Shown: positions 1 through 8,087 of the stretch, one piece after another
Numbering within the stretch: the first letter of the stretch is position 1
How the letters are laid out: every line of letters starts with the position of its first letter
DNA from: DATBGO01 sp963840095
GTDB taxonomy: Bacteria; Actinomycetota; Actinomycetes; Streptosporangiales; Streptosporangiaceae
Reading direction: 5' to 3'
Assembly (NCBI GenBank): GCA_963840095.1
Contig: CAWIXN010000012.1
Coordinates: forward strand, 930,001 to 994,000
DNA: 64,000 bases
The notes under the pieces: model-generated
Seen by the model: the letters and a program-made list of their open reading frames with translations, nothing else
Told to the model about the DNA's origin: nothing
Database searches by the model: none
Position numbers and translations under genes: made by a program

Positions 1-423
1 GTGCCGGGCGTCCAGGCGCAGGAGATGCACCGGTGCAAGGAGCGCGGGTTCTGCTGCGGGGCGGGCGGGGCCCGGATGTGGATGGAGGAGCGGATCGGCA
101 AGCGGATCAACGAGGAGCGGATCGACGAGGCGCTGGCCACCAACCCGGACACGGTCTCGACGGCCTGCCCGTTCTGCCTGGTCATGCTGGGCGACGCGAT
201 CGGCGCGAAACAGGGGTCCGGTGAGGCGGCCGAGTCGCTTGAGGTCGTCGATGTGGCGCAGTTGCTGGCCAGGTCGGTGGCGCCGGCCGCGGCCGCCGTG
301 GGCGGCTCCGGGGGCCCATCCGGTGACGGCGGTCCGGCCCGCGCCGCTGGTCCGGCCGACGCCCCAGGTCCGTCCGGTACTCCCGCCAGCCCGGAGCCGC
401 CCGCCGCCCCCGGAGCCAACTGA
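1..423 (+). CDS. (Fe-S)-binding oxidoreductase, C-terminal part (CCG domain)
   Basis: This is the 3' end of a larger gene that begins before the window. The protein carries a cysteine-rich CCG motif (FCCGAGGARMWMEE) and a second cysteine pair in the segment around TACPFCLVML. Together these form the second CCG domain of the HdrB/GlpC/LutA-like Fe-S oxidoreductases. In actinobacteria such proteins usually have an N-terminal membrane and 4Fe-4S part, which would lie outside the window. The last 45 or so residues are Gly/Pro/Ala-rich and not conserved. A GTG at the first base is in frame, but the domain is plainly incomplete there. Role: electron transfer between a soluble dehydrogenase and the membrane pool (family-level inference). 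Confidence 0.8.
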   Translation: MPGVQAQEMHRCKERGFCCGAGGARMWMEERIGKRINEERIDEALATNPDTVSTACPFCLVMLGDAIGAKQGSGEAAESLEVVDVAQLLARSVAPAAAAVGGSGGPSGDGGPARAAGPADAPGPSGTPASPEPPAAPGAN

Positions 424-460
424 CCCGGGAGGTCAGCAGATCGGGGGAGGGCAGTCCGCG

Positions 461-1090
461 ATGGACACGCGGCGCGCTGAGTCGTTCAGCGACGGGGTCT
501 TTGCCGTCGCCATCACCGTGCTGGTGTTCAACCTGCTGGCGATCGGCCGCGGGCCGCTCACCTACCGGGTGCTGCTGGACGCCTGGCCGCAGTACGGGGC
601 GTACGTGGTGAGCTTCCTGACCATCGGGATCATGTGGCTGAACCACCACACGATGCTGTCGCTGGTGTCCAGGGTCGACCGGACCACCCTGGTGCTCAAC
701 ACCTTCCTGCTGATGGGCGTGGTCGCCGTGCCATTCCCGACGGCCCTGGTCGCCGACCACCTCGCGGCCGGGGCCCCGCCCGGGGGCAAGGTGGCCGCGG
801 TCGTGTACGGGCTGGTCCTGACGGCCATCTCGGTTGCGTTCTCCGGCATGTGGATCTACCTGGCCGCGCATCAGGACTCGCTGGGCGCGACCGAGATCGC
901 GATGCCGCGGCAGGCGACGCTGCGGTTCAGCGCGGGCCTGATCGGCTATGTGATCGCCACGCTCGTCGCGGCGTTCTGGTCACCCGGCATCGCGCTGGCG
1001 ATCTATGCGCTGATCGCGGTCTACTACCTGTTCGAGCATCTCCCTGGGCCCGCCCCTAGCGGCGAGCCGCCCGGCTCATCCACCTCTTAA
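461..1090 (+). CDS. TMEM175 (DUF1211) family membrane protein
   Basis: A 209-residue integral membrane protein. It opens with the family signature RAESFSDGVFAVAITVLV, whose FSDG element lines the pore of bacterial TMEM175 potassium channels. Several further hydrophobic segments follow (around residues 45-65, 85-105, 115-140 and 160-190). The ATG at 461 is chosen because GGGGGAGG lies just upstream and the family motif starts within ten residues; an in-frame extension to 221 is Arg/Pro-rich and overlaps the previous gene. Likely a K+-permeable channel subunit in the cytoplasmic membrane; ion selectivity is inferred from the family only. It converges on the histidine kinase gene, with a palindrome between them. 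Confidence 0.8.
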   Translation: MDTRRAESFSDGVFAVAITVLVFNLLAIGRGPLTYRVLLDAWPQYGAYVVSFLTIGIMWLNHHTMLSLVSRVDRTTLVLNTFLLMGVVAVPFPTALVADHLAAGAPPGGKVAAVVYGLVLTAISVAFSGMWIYLAAHQDSLGATEIAMPRQATLRFSAGLIGYVIATLVAAFWSPGIALAIYALIAVYYLFEHLPGPAPSGEPPGSSTS

Positions 1091-1140
1091 AGATCTTGAC
1101 GTCTTTCCCGCGATATCTGCCGGAACGGCGTCAAGATCTT
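1090..1140. terminator. 51-bp palindrome between convergent genes (copy A of a 47-bp repeat)
   Basis: Perfect 12-bp arms (AAGATCTTGACG at 1090-1101 and its complement at 1129-1140) enclose a 27-nt centre containing CCCGCGATATC. It begins on the last base of the upstream stop codon and ends on the stop codon of the convergent kinase gene, so it probably serves as a bidirectional terminator. Its GATC-to-GATC core, 1092-1138, matches the 24661-24707 element in length and at about three quarters of positions. Confidence 0.7.
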
Positions 1141-2648
1141 CATGTGGCCGTGCGGACGGGGAGCCAGATGCGCACCCTGGTGCCACGGCCTGGCCAGGAT
1201 TCCAGGGTCGCGCGGCCGCCGTGCGCGGCGGCGATAGCCTGCACGATGGACAAGCCGAGGCCGCTGCCGCCGCCTCCCCGGGCTGCATCGACCTTGTCCC
1301 GGCCGTCCTGCCCGCGCGGTCCGTCCCGGCCTGGCCGATCGGGATTCTGGCCGCCGCTGTCGGGCCGGTCGGTGGCCCGGTGGAACCTGTCGAACGCCCG
1401 AGCGGCGTCCTCCGCGGACATGCCGGGACCTGCGTCGGCCACCTCGATCAGCACCCCCCCGGTCAGCTGGCCGAGCCGCACTGCTACCGGCGTGGTCACC
1501 GGCGTGTGCGCCCGGACGTTGCCCAGCAGGTTGGCCAGGACCTGGCGGATCCGGGGCTCATCGACCACGGCGACCAGCCGCGGCGGCGCCTCGGCGCGCA
1601 CTGGCCGCTCCGGCTCAACGGCTACCGCGTCGGCGACGGCGTCCCTGACCACGCTGGCCAGGTCGCTCTCGGTCAGGTCCAGCGAGGAGGTGCGGTCCAG
1701 CCGGGCCAGCTCAAGCAGCTCGGCGACCAGCGTGCTCATCCGCTGCGCCTCCTGCTCGATCCGGCGCATCGCGCTGGGCAGCTGGTCGGGGCCGAGCGCT
1801 CCCTGGCGGTACAGCTCCGCGTAACCGCGGATCGTGGTGAGCGGGGTGCGCAGCTCGTGCGAGGCGTCGGCGGCGAACTCGCGGACTTTCTGCTCCGAGC
1901 GCAGCCGGGCGCCGAAGGCCTGCTGGATCCGGTCGAGCATGGTGTTGATCGCGGACCCCAGCTGGCCCACCTCGGTGCGATCGCCCGCGTCGGGCATCCG
2001 GGTGGTGAGGTCGCCTTTGGAGGTGATCTCGTTGGCCGTGGTCGCCATCTTGTCGAGCGGCTGCAGGCCGCGGCCGATGAGCCATTCGCCGCCGATGGCG
2101 AGCAGGGCGACGAGCGCACCGCCGGTGATCAGCTCGGCGAGCACGAAGCCGCGCACATGATCGGTCACCGCGCTGACCGGCTGCGCGACGACGACGTAGA
2201 TCCGGGGGCTGTACCTCGCTGCCGCGCCGCGCAGCTTCGGACCGCCGACCGAGTCGGGAATGGTGAACGCCTGGTCGCGCCTGAGGTAGGTGCGCAGTTC
2301 GCCGCTGGCCGCCAGCTGCCGTATCCCGGTAGCTAGCTCCTGGGTGTCCAGCTGCTGGCTGGCGGTTGCGCCGTCGGACGCGCTGCCGGTCAGCGGCGCG
2401 ATGACAACGTGCGGGGTGGGCAGGTACTTGACGGTGACCTGGACGGCCGAGTAGCCGTTCGGCTTGGCACTCAGCTCAGCCGGGCTGCGGGTGGCGTCGG
2501 CCATCAGGCCCGCGCTGAATTGCTTGGTCCACTGGTTTTTCAGCACGATCGTGCTCACCGCGCCCATGATGAGCAGGAAGATCACTGTCACGCCGATGAG
2601 CAGCACGAGCATCCGCGCGCGCAGCGATAGCCGGTGTGACGTCATCAT
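1140..2648 (-). CDS. sensor histidine kinase (HAMP, HisKA, HATPase)
   Basis: A 502-residue transmembrane kinase. One membrane helix lies near residues 14-35 and a second around 170-190, enclosing an extracytoplasmic sensor region of about 130 residues. A HAMP linker follows. The phospho-accepting histidine is His264 in ASHELRTPL. The HATPase N box (LLGNVRAH), G1 box (VADAGPGM) and G2 box (GSGLGLS) are present; a Gly/Asp/Arg-rich insertion sits before the G2 box. The gene starts 10 bp after the response regulator stop and has an AAGG ribosome-binding sequence, so the two are cotranscribed. The layout resembles the MprB/TcrY-type kinases of actinobacteria. The signal is unknown. Confidence 0.92.
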   Translation of the reverse strand: MMTSHRLSLRARMLVLLIGVTVIFLLIMGAVSTIVLKNQWTKQFSAGLMADATRSPAELSAKPNGYSAVQVTVKYLPTPHVVIAPLTGSASDGATASQQLDTQELATGIRQLAASGELRTYLRRDQAFTIPDSVGGPKLRGAAARYSPRIYVVVAQPVSAVTDHVRGFVLAELITGGALVALLAIGGEWLIGRGLQPLDKMATTANEITSKGDLTTRMPDAGDRTEVGQLGSAINTMLDRIQQAFGARLRSEQKVREFAADASHELRTPLTTIRGYAELYRQGALGPDQLPSAMRRIEQEAQRMSTLVAELLELARLDRTSSLDLTESDLASVVRDAVADAVAVEPERPVRAEAPPRLVAVVDEPRIRQVLANLLGNVRAHTPVTTPVAVRLGQLTGGVLIEVADAGPGMSAEDAARAFDRFHRATDRPDSGGQNPDRPGRDGPRGQDGRDKVDAARGGGGSGLGLSIVQAIAAAHGGRATLESWPGRGTRVRIWLPVRTAT

Positions 2649-2658
2649 CCCCGGGCCT

Positions 2659-3399
2659 TCATCCTCCGGGTCCGGCCTGCCCCTGTTCCGGTGGCCGGAG
2701 GCTGTAGCCGACGCCGCGCTGGGTGTAGATCATGGGCGGCCCGAGCGGGTCAAGCTTGCGGCGCAGGTAGCTGACGTAGGTCTCGACGATCTGGGACTCG
2801 CCCGCATAGTCCCAGCCCCACACGCTCTCCAGCAGCTGGGCCCGGGTCAGGACGCGCCCCTGGTGCCGGATGAGATACGCGAGCAGCCGGAACTCGGTGG
2901 GCGAGAGTTCCACCGGGACGCCGGCCCGGTGCACGGTCCAGCGCGCCTCGTCGAGTTCCAGGTCGCCAGCGCGCAGCGGGCCTGCCTCGTCGCCCGGGCG
3001 GGTGTCCCGGCCGGTCCGCGACGCCCGCCGCAAGACCGCCCTGACCCTGGCCACCAGCGCCTCGACCGAGAACGGCTTGGTCACGTAGTCGTCGCCGCCG
3101 ATGGCCAGCCCGGTGACGGTGTCGGAGGATGTGTCCCGGGCCGTCAGGAAGATCACCGGCACCTCATTGCCCCCGGTCCTCAGCCGGCGGCAGACCTCGA
3201 AGCCGTCCATATCCGGGAGCATCACGTCGAGGACGATCAGGTCGGGCCGGTCGGTTTCCGCCTGGCGCAGCGCCTCGGTCCCGTTGGCCGCCGTGCTGAC
3301 CGCGCAGCCATGAAACTTCAGCGCGACCTGAACCAGCTCACGGATGTTCGGCTCGTCGTCCACGACGAGCACCTGGGGTATGCGGTCGTTGTCTGTCAT
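2659..3399 (-). CDS. OmpR/PhoB-family response regulator
   Basis: A 246-residue two-domain regulator. The receiver domain has the acidic pair in VVDDEPN, phospho-acceptor Asp58 in LIVLDVMLPD, Thr86, and Lys108 in DDYVTKPF. The C-terminal winged helix (about residues 150-236) ends with the typical RKLDPLG...QRGVGYSLR pattern. It is the first gene of a two-gene operon with the downstream histidine kinase. The 90-bp stretch between its start and the hairpin at 3490-3526 presumably holds the promoter. Sequence type is close to the actinobacterial MprA/TcrX group; the regulon is unknown, though the neighbouring DUF5666-like gene is a candidate. Confidence 0.92.
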   Translation of the reverse strand: MTDNDRIPQVLVVDDEPNIRELVQVALKFHGCAVSTAANGTEALRQAETDRPDLIVLDVMLPDMDGFEVCRRLRTGGNEVPVIFLTARDTSSDTVTGLAIGGDDYVTKPFSVEALVARVRAVLRRASRTGRDTRPGDEAGPLRAGDLELDEARWTVHRAGVPVELSPTEFRLLAYLIRHQGRVLTRAQLLESVWGWDYAGESQIVETYVSYLRRKLDPLGPPMIYTQRGVGYSLRPPEQGQAGPGG

Positions 3400-3489
3400 G
3401 AGATACCGGGTTCATTCTTGCTTGTCGGGGCAACTGCGGCGAACCCGATCCCCGCGCAGCGCGGACGCCTGGCGGGTGGGTGGCGTGAC

Positions 3490-3526
3490 GCCGTCGTCCG
3501 GGACAGCCGATGTCCCGGACGACGGC
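3490..3526 (-). terminator. 16-bp perfect-stem hairpin
   Basis: GCCGTCGTCCGGGACA at 3490-3505, a 5-nt loop, then the exact complement at 3511-3526. It lies 34 bp downstream of the DUF5666-like gene on the minus strand and before the response regulator start. There is no T-tract on either strand, as is common for GC-rich actinobacterial terminators. It probably insulates the two-component operon from upstream transcription. Confidence 0.75.
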
Positions 3527-3559
3527 ATCCTTCGGAGGGCGGCGCGGCCCCGTCGGCTC

Positions 3560-4363
3560 CTAGCTGGCCGACGAGCCGCTGGCGGGGCGGATCACGATCA
3601 GCCGGGCGTCGTTGGTGCCACTGACCACCGGACCCCCGGCGAACACCTGCTCGCCGTCGGCCAGCGCGTTCGCGGCGACCCTCTTCCCGTTTTCCCTGAC
3701 CACCGTGGTGCTCACGAGATCCCAGGTCCAGGTGGTGTTGTCGGCCGAGCGGACCACCACCTGAGTGCCGCTGACGGAAGTGACAACTCCCCGCGCGAAG
3801 GCGATGGTGCGCGGACCGGTCCTGGTCTTGAAGGTGAACTGCCCGTGCAGGCCGCCAAGTGCGCGCAGGCGCACCAGGCGGCCCAGGCAGAACCGCCCGA
3901 CCACCCGGGCGGCCCACGGGTGCCCGGTCGCCCGGAGCCTGATGATCACGCGCCTGCAGCGTCCGGCTGCGGCGCGGCCAGCGGGCACCGGGGTCGCGGA
4001 CGAGAGCGCGGCCGCGTCGGCCGAGCCTGCGGCGGATGACGATGCGGTCACCGACGAGGTTGTGGCGGGCGCGGAGGCGGTGCCCGCCGCTGAGCCCGAC
4101 GCCGGCGATGAGGCCGAGCTGAGGATGGTATTCAGCGCGGCCGCCTGGCCGGATCCGGTGGTGGCCGATGCCGGGCTGCTGGTGAGCTCAGTGACTGCCA
4201 GAGCCCCGCCGCCCGCCAGCAGCGCCGCCAGCGCGATCCCGGCGCCCCAGCGCAACGATCGCCGGCCGCCAGGGCCGCGCCGCTGGCCGCCGGCCGGGCC
4301 GAACTGCTGCGCGGGCCAGTTGTCCTGCGGGTCGCCGCTCGGCGGCTGATAAATGTTGTCCAT
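3560..4363 (-). CDS. membrane-anchored DUF5666-like protein
   Basis: A 267-residue protein with a short Pro/Gly/Arg-rich cytoplasmic tail, one signal-anchor helix at about residues 42-60, an Ala/Ser/Thr-rich linker (about 65-130) and a C-terminal beta-rich domain. That domain contains the repeated pattern seen in DUF5666 proteins (GVVTSVSGTQVVVRSADN, then a conversion to ...VVRENGKRVAANALADGEQV). Such domains are extracytoplasmic small-barrel modules of unknown function, often next to two-component systems. It lies upstream of the response regulator on the same strand, separated by a strong hairpin. A sensory or envelope accessory role is inference. Confidence 0.7.
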   Translation of the reverse strand: MDNIYQPPSGDPQDNWPAQQFGPAGGQRRGPGGRRSLRWGAGIALAALLAGGGALAVTELTSSPASATTGSGQAAALNTILSSASSPASGSAAGTASAPATTSSVTASSSAAGSADAAALSSATPVPAGRAAAGRCRRVIIRLRATGHPWAARVVGRFCLGRLVRLRALGGLHGQFTFKTRTGPRTIAFARGVVTSVSGTQVVVRSADNTTWTWDLVSTTVVRENGKRVAANALADGEQVFAGGPVVSGTNDARLIVIRPASGSSAS

Positions 4364-4467
4364 ACCTGCAGGATGACGCGACGGCCTGTGACGACCGGCA
4401 GCGGAACCTGGGAGCAGGCTGGGAACAGCCCGGCAAATGCCTCAGAACGCCGCCATGCGTGCGGAAG

Positions 4468-6198
4468 TTACATCCGGTCGGGAACGGGGATGCCGAGCAA
4501 GCCTAGGCCGGTGATCAGCACCCGCAAGGTCAGCGCGGACACCGCCAGCCTGCTGCTGCGCACCGAGTCGTCGGTGGCCTTCAGCACCGGGCAGCGCTCG
4601 TAGAACGCGGTGAACGCGCTGGCCGTCTCGAACAAGAATCCGGCTAGCCGATGCGGCTCAGCCGCCCGGGCCACATCGGTGACGATCGCCCCGAAGCCCA
4701 GCAAGTGCAGCGCGAGAGTCCGTTCCGTGCCGTCGGTGAGCCTGATCGGGCCGCTGGCGGCCTCCGGCTCCAGCCCGGCCCGGTGGAAGATCGAGCGGAT
4801 CCGAGCGGTCGCATACTGCAGGTAAGGCCCGGTGTTGCCGGTCAGCGCGAGCATCCGGTCGAAGTCGAGCGCGTAACTCGAGTCGCGGGCCACCGACAGG
4901 TCACCGTACTTCAGCGCGCCGATCCCGACTGCCTCGGCGATCCGGCTTCGCTCGGCCGGATCGTCGTAGCGATCCTCGATGACCTTGTCAGCCCGGCCGA
5001 CGGCCTCCTCGATCAGCGTGATCAGCTTGGCCTGGTCGCCGCTGCGGGTGCGCAGCCGCTGCCCGCCCGGCGCTGTGACCAGGCCGATCTGGGCGTGCTC
5101 CGCGCTGGCCGCGTCGGTCAGCCAGCCGGCCAGGCGTGCGGCGGCGAACACCATCTCCAGGTGCTGATGCTGCTCGGATCCCACCACGTAGATGATCCTG
5201 GTCGCGCCGAGATCCCTCAGCCGGTACCTGATCGCGGCCACGTCGGTGGTGTCATAGCCGTAGCCGCCGTCACTCTTGCGCAGTATCAGCGGCAGCGGGT
5301 TGCCGTCCCGGCCGGTAAAGCCCGGGGGGAACACGCAGAGCGCGCCATCGCTGATCACCGCAATGCCGGACGTCTCAAGCTCGGCGCAGACGTCGGCGAG
5401 CATCGGGTTATAGAAGCTCTCCGGGGCCATGAACTCGTCGGTCAGCGTGACCTGCAGCCTGGCGTAGATCTTGCGGAGGTACTCCATGGAGTCACCGATG
5501 AGCAGCCGCCACAGCTGCAGCGTCTCCTCGTCGCCGGCTTGCAGCTGGACGACCCGGCGCCTGGCCCGCTCGGCGAACGCCGGATCCGAGTCGAACGAGG
5601 CCCGGGCGGCCTGGTAGAACGCGGTGAACTCGCCGTCGGCGAGCTGGTCGAACGTGGCCTGCTCGCCGATGTCCAGCGCGTGCTCGATCAGCATGCCGAA
5701 CTGGGTGCCCCAGTCCCCGAGGTGTGCCGCCCTGGTGACCTCGTGGCCAAGGTGCTCGAGCACTCGCACGATCGCGTCGCCGACCACCGTGGCACGCAGG
5801 TGGCCGACGTGCAGTTCCTTGGAGACGTTCGGTCCCGAGTAATCGACGACCACCTTCCGCTGCGGATCTGCCATCGCGACGCCGAGGCGGGCGTCGGCGA
5901 GCTGGCCGGCGGCCTGGGCCTCGATCCAGTCGTCGCGCAAAGTGAGGTTGATGAAACCGGGACCACTCACCTCGACGCGTTCGCACACCTCGCTGCCATC
6001 CAGATGCCTGGCCAGCCGAGCGGCGACCTCGCGCGGCGGGCGGCCGAGGCGCTTGGCCAGCGCCAGGGCCACGTTGGCCTGGAAGTCGGCGAACTGAGAC
6101 GGCCTGATGACCGGATCGGCGTCGGCGTAATCGGGACCAAACTCGGCGGCGAGAGCGGCGCGCAATAGACCGGCCAGGGCCACCTCCGGATCCGTCAT
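4468..6198 (-). CDS. argS: arginyl-tRNA synthetase
   Basis: A 576-residue class I aminoacyl-tRNA synthetase that charges tRNA-Arg. It has the N-terminal Add1 domain (about residues 1-110), the HIGH-type signature HVGH at 130-133 within SGPNVSKELHVGHLR, and the C-terminal anticodon-binding domain. It ends with the characteristic IPVPDRM, as expected for a complete ArgS. The usual KMSKS element is not obvious, which is common in ArgS. The length matches the family. The ATG at 6198 is the first in frame before the conserved N-terminus. It lies about 105 bp upstream of the DUF5666-like gene and downstream of plsX on the same strand, without sign of coupling to either. Confidence 0.95.
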   Translation of the reverse strand: MTDPEVALAGLLRAALAAEFGPDYADADPVIRPSQFADFQANVALALAKRLGRPPREVAARLARHLDGSEVCERVEVSGPGFINLTLRDDWIEAQAAGQLADARLGVAMADPQRKVVVDYSGPNVSKELHVGHLRATVVGDAIVRVLEHLGHEVTRAAHLGDWGTQFGMLIEHALDIGEQATFDQLADGEFTAFYQAARASFDSDPAFAERARRRVVQLQAGDEETLQLWRLLIGDSMEYLRKIYARLQVTLTDEFMAPESFYNPMLADVCAELETSGIAVISDGALCVFPPGFTGRDGNPLPLILRKSDGGYGYDTTDVAAIRYRLRDLGATRIIYVVGSEQHQHLEMVFAAARLAGWLTDAASAEHAQIGLVTAPGGQRLRTRSGDQAKLITLIEEAVGRADKVIEDRYDDPAERSRIAEAVGIGALKYGDLSVARDSSYALDFDRMLALTGNTGPYLQYATARIRSIFHRAGLEPEAASGPIRLTDGTERTLALHLLGFGAIVTDVARAAEPHRLAGFLFETASAFTAFYERCPVLKATDDSVRSSRLAVSALTLRVLITGLGLLGIPVPDRM

Positions 6199-6220
6199 GG
6201 CCTCAGCTTATCGGCCAGCC

Positions 6221-6300
6221 GCCCGATCCCGTGCTGGCATTACCGCCGCCGGCGGGCGGCCGGCCGCCCGATCCCGCGCTGGCATTACCGCCGCCGGCAG
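6221..6300. repeat. two-copy 45-bp tandem repeat between plsX and argS
   Basis: The block beginning GCCCGATCCCG at 6221 recurs at 6266 (45-bp period), with nearly identical text through GCATTACCGCCGCCGGC. It fills almost all of the space between the argS start and the plsX stop. It contains no gene and is probably a slippage duplication. Confidence 0.7.
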
Positions 6301-6311
6301 CAGGCCGGCCG

Positions 6312-7598
6312 TCAGGGCCTGCGCAGGAAGTAACCGCCGCGCTGCGGGCCGAGCCGTTCCCTGATCCGTTCCGTTGTCTCGCCGGTGGCGAGGGCGGCCG
6401 CGAGCTTGCAGGCGGCAGCCGCGGTGCGGGCGGTGGCCGCCCCGTGCGCGATCACCACCGTCCCTTCGAGACCGAGCAGCGCTGCGCCCCCGTAGCCCTC
6501 GACGTCCAGCCGCGCGCTGAGCTCCCGCAGGGTGCGGCGCTGCAGGAGCGCGCCCAGGCGGGCTGCTGCTGACCCGCTCAGGGCGCTGCGCAGCTCCCGG
6601 CCGGCAAACGCCGCCGTGCCCTCCAGCGTCTTGAGGGCGACGTTCCCGGTGAAGCCGTCGGTCACGATCACGTCGACCTTGCCGGTCAGCAGGTCGCCAC
6701 CCTCGACATTGCCCACGAAGCTAATCGGCTGCGCGCCGTGCGGGGGCGCGGCGTCCAGCAGCTCGTAGGCACGCCGGATGAGCTTGTTGCCCTTACCGGG
6801 CTCCGCGCCGATGGTCAGCAGGCCCACCCTTGGCTCGGAGATGGCGTGCGCGGTCTGCGCGTAGGCGACCCCGAGCTGGGCGAACTGAACCAGCATCTCC
6901 GGCTTCGGGTCGGCTATCGCGCCCACGTCCAGGAGCAGCGTCGGCCCCGGCCTGGTCGGGAGCACGACCGCGAGCGCCGGCCGGGCGACGCCGGGCAGCG
7001 GCCGCAGCCGCAGCCGGGCGGTGGCCACGATTCCGCCCGTTGACCCGGCCGAGACCACGGCGGCCGCCTGGCCGCGCCTGACCAGCTGGCAGGCGACCGC
7101 GATGCTGGATCGGGGCCGGCGCCAGCTGGCCAGGGCGCCCTCGTCCATGCCGAGCGCCTCCTCGGCGGCGACGATCCGCATCTCGTCGAGGGCTCCGTGC
7201 TTAGCCAGCAGCGGGCGCAGCAGGCCTGGGCGGCCAGTCAGTACGATGCGCAGGCCGCAGGCACGGGCTGCTTCGACGGCGCCGGCCACAATTTCCGCGG
7301 GGGCGTTATCTCCGCCCATCGCATCCACCGCGATGGAGACCGGCGGGAGCCCGCCCGGAGGCGTCTCGCCCTGCGGGCCTGCGCCCCGCGGCGAGGTATC
7401 GCTGGGCGGGCCGGAACCCTGCGGCGGAGTATCGTCTTGCTGACTTTCGCCGCGCGGTGTGCGGTCGCCCTGCTGCGCCGCGCCCCCGTACTGCGCCGCG
7501 TCTGCGCGGCGGGGCGGGCTGTCGGGCGGCATGACGCTGGCGGCGCCGCCGTCCGGACGGGGGTCGCCGGGCGAACGGCCGTCACCAGGGTCCCGCAT
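6312..7598 (-). CDS. plsX: phosphate acyltransferase PlsX with N-terminal extension
   Basis: A 428-residue protein whose core starts near residue 88 (VSIAVDAMGGDNAP, the PlsX signature) and runs to the C-terminus through AGSTGGIVATA, GNVEGGDLLTGKVDVIVTDGFTGNVALK and a conserved final helix. PlsX makes acyl-phosphate from acyl-ACP for phosphatidic acid synthesis by PlsY at the membrane. The core is the normal length of about 340 residues. The preceding 85 or so residues are Gly/Pro/Gln-rich with imperfect repeats (GDTPPQG, SDTSPRG, GETPPGG) and are not part of the family, so translation may start later. It is separated from the usual fab/rnc neighbours. Confidence 0.88.
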   Translation of the reverse strand: MRDPGDGRSPGDPRPDGGAASVMPPDSPPRRADAAQYGGAAQQGDRTPRGESQQDDTPPQGSGPPSDTSPRGAGPQGETPPGGLPPVSIAVDAMGGDNAPAEIVAGAVEAARACGLRIVLTGRPGLLRPLLAKHGALDEMRIVAAEEALGMDEGALASWRRPRSSIAVACQLVRRGQAAAVVSAGSTGGIVATARLRLRPLPGVARPALAVVLPTRPGPTLLLDVGAIADPKPEMLVQFAQLGVAYAQTAHAISEPRVGLLTIGAEPGKGNKLIRRAYELLDAAPPHGAQPISFVGNVEGGDLLTGKVDVIVTDGFTGNVALKTLEGTAAFAGRELRSALSGSAAARLGALLQRRTLRELSARLDVEGYGGAALLGLEGTVVIAHGAATARTAAAACKLAAALATGETTERIRERLGPQRGGYFLRRP

Positions 7599-8087
7599 CC
7601 GGACAGCTTCTCATTGCCCGGCTGGCTGGATATCGCCGGCATTAGTCGGCGGCGGGCTGGCTCGCGGCCGAACCGGCCTGTAGTGGCTGGCCAGCGGCGG
7701 ATCTGAGCGGATGCGCGCGCATGAGCGGCCGGCCCGCTGGGTAGGCCGCCGCTACGGTCAGTGACAAATTGAAATCAAGCGATGACCAAATGTTACCAAG
7801 ATGAGGGATGCGCAACCCGGCGTGCGATGTCAGCATGGAGATACCTGGGCCGAGCGGGCGGCCTTCATCTGGGGGAATATTGGGTGGCTCTCGACTACCG
7901 CAGGGAACCCTGTGCGTTCGTTGAGTGCCTTCTAAACGTGGCCATTTTGGATGGATAACCACTAACGCAGATGCTCCCATCTGCGTCCAAAGGTTGAGTG
8001 TCCCTGGCGATCCGCACCCTGCCGCCACCTGGCGAGCTTCGCGCGTCCGGCGACCCGCACCGGACGGCGACCGACGGAGGGAGATGC
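7599..8087. other. intergenic region between divergent plsX and radical SAM gene
   Basis: No convincing coding sequence. The stretch 7760-7990 is more AT-rich than its surroundings and probably holds both divergent promoters. A perfect 9-bp inverted repeat with a 4-nt loop (ACGCAGATG, 7965-7986) sits about 100 bp before the downstream start and could be an operator or a leader hairpin. Confidence 0.5.

Noticed and set aside
4651..6168. A 505-codon plus-strand reading opposite argS
   Set aside because: Antisense shadow of a clear ArgS; Arg/Gly/Ala-rich with no motifs.
7642..8028. A 128-codon minus-strand reading upstream of plsX
   Set aside because: No domain, odd composition, and it overlaps the likely divergent promoters.
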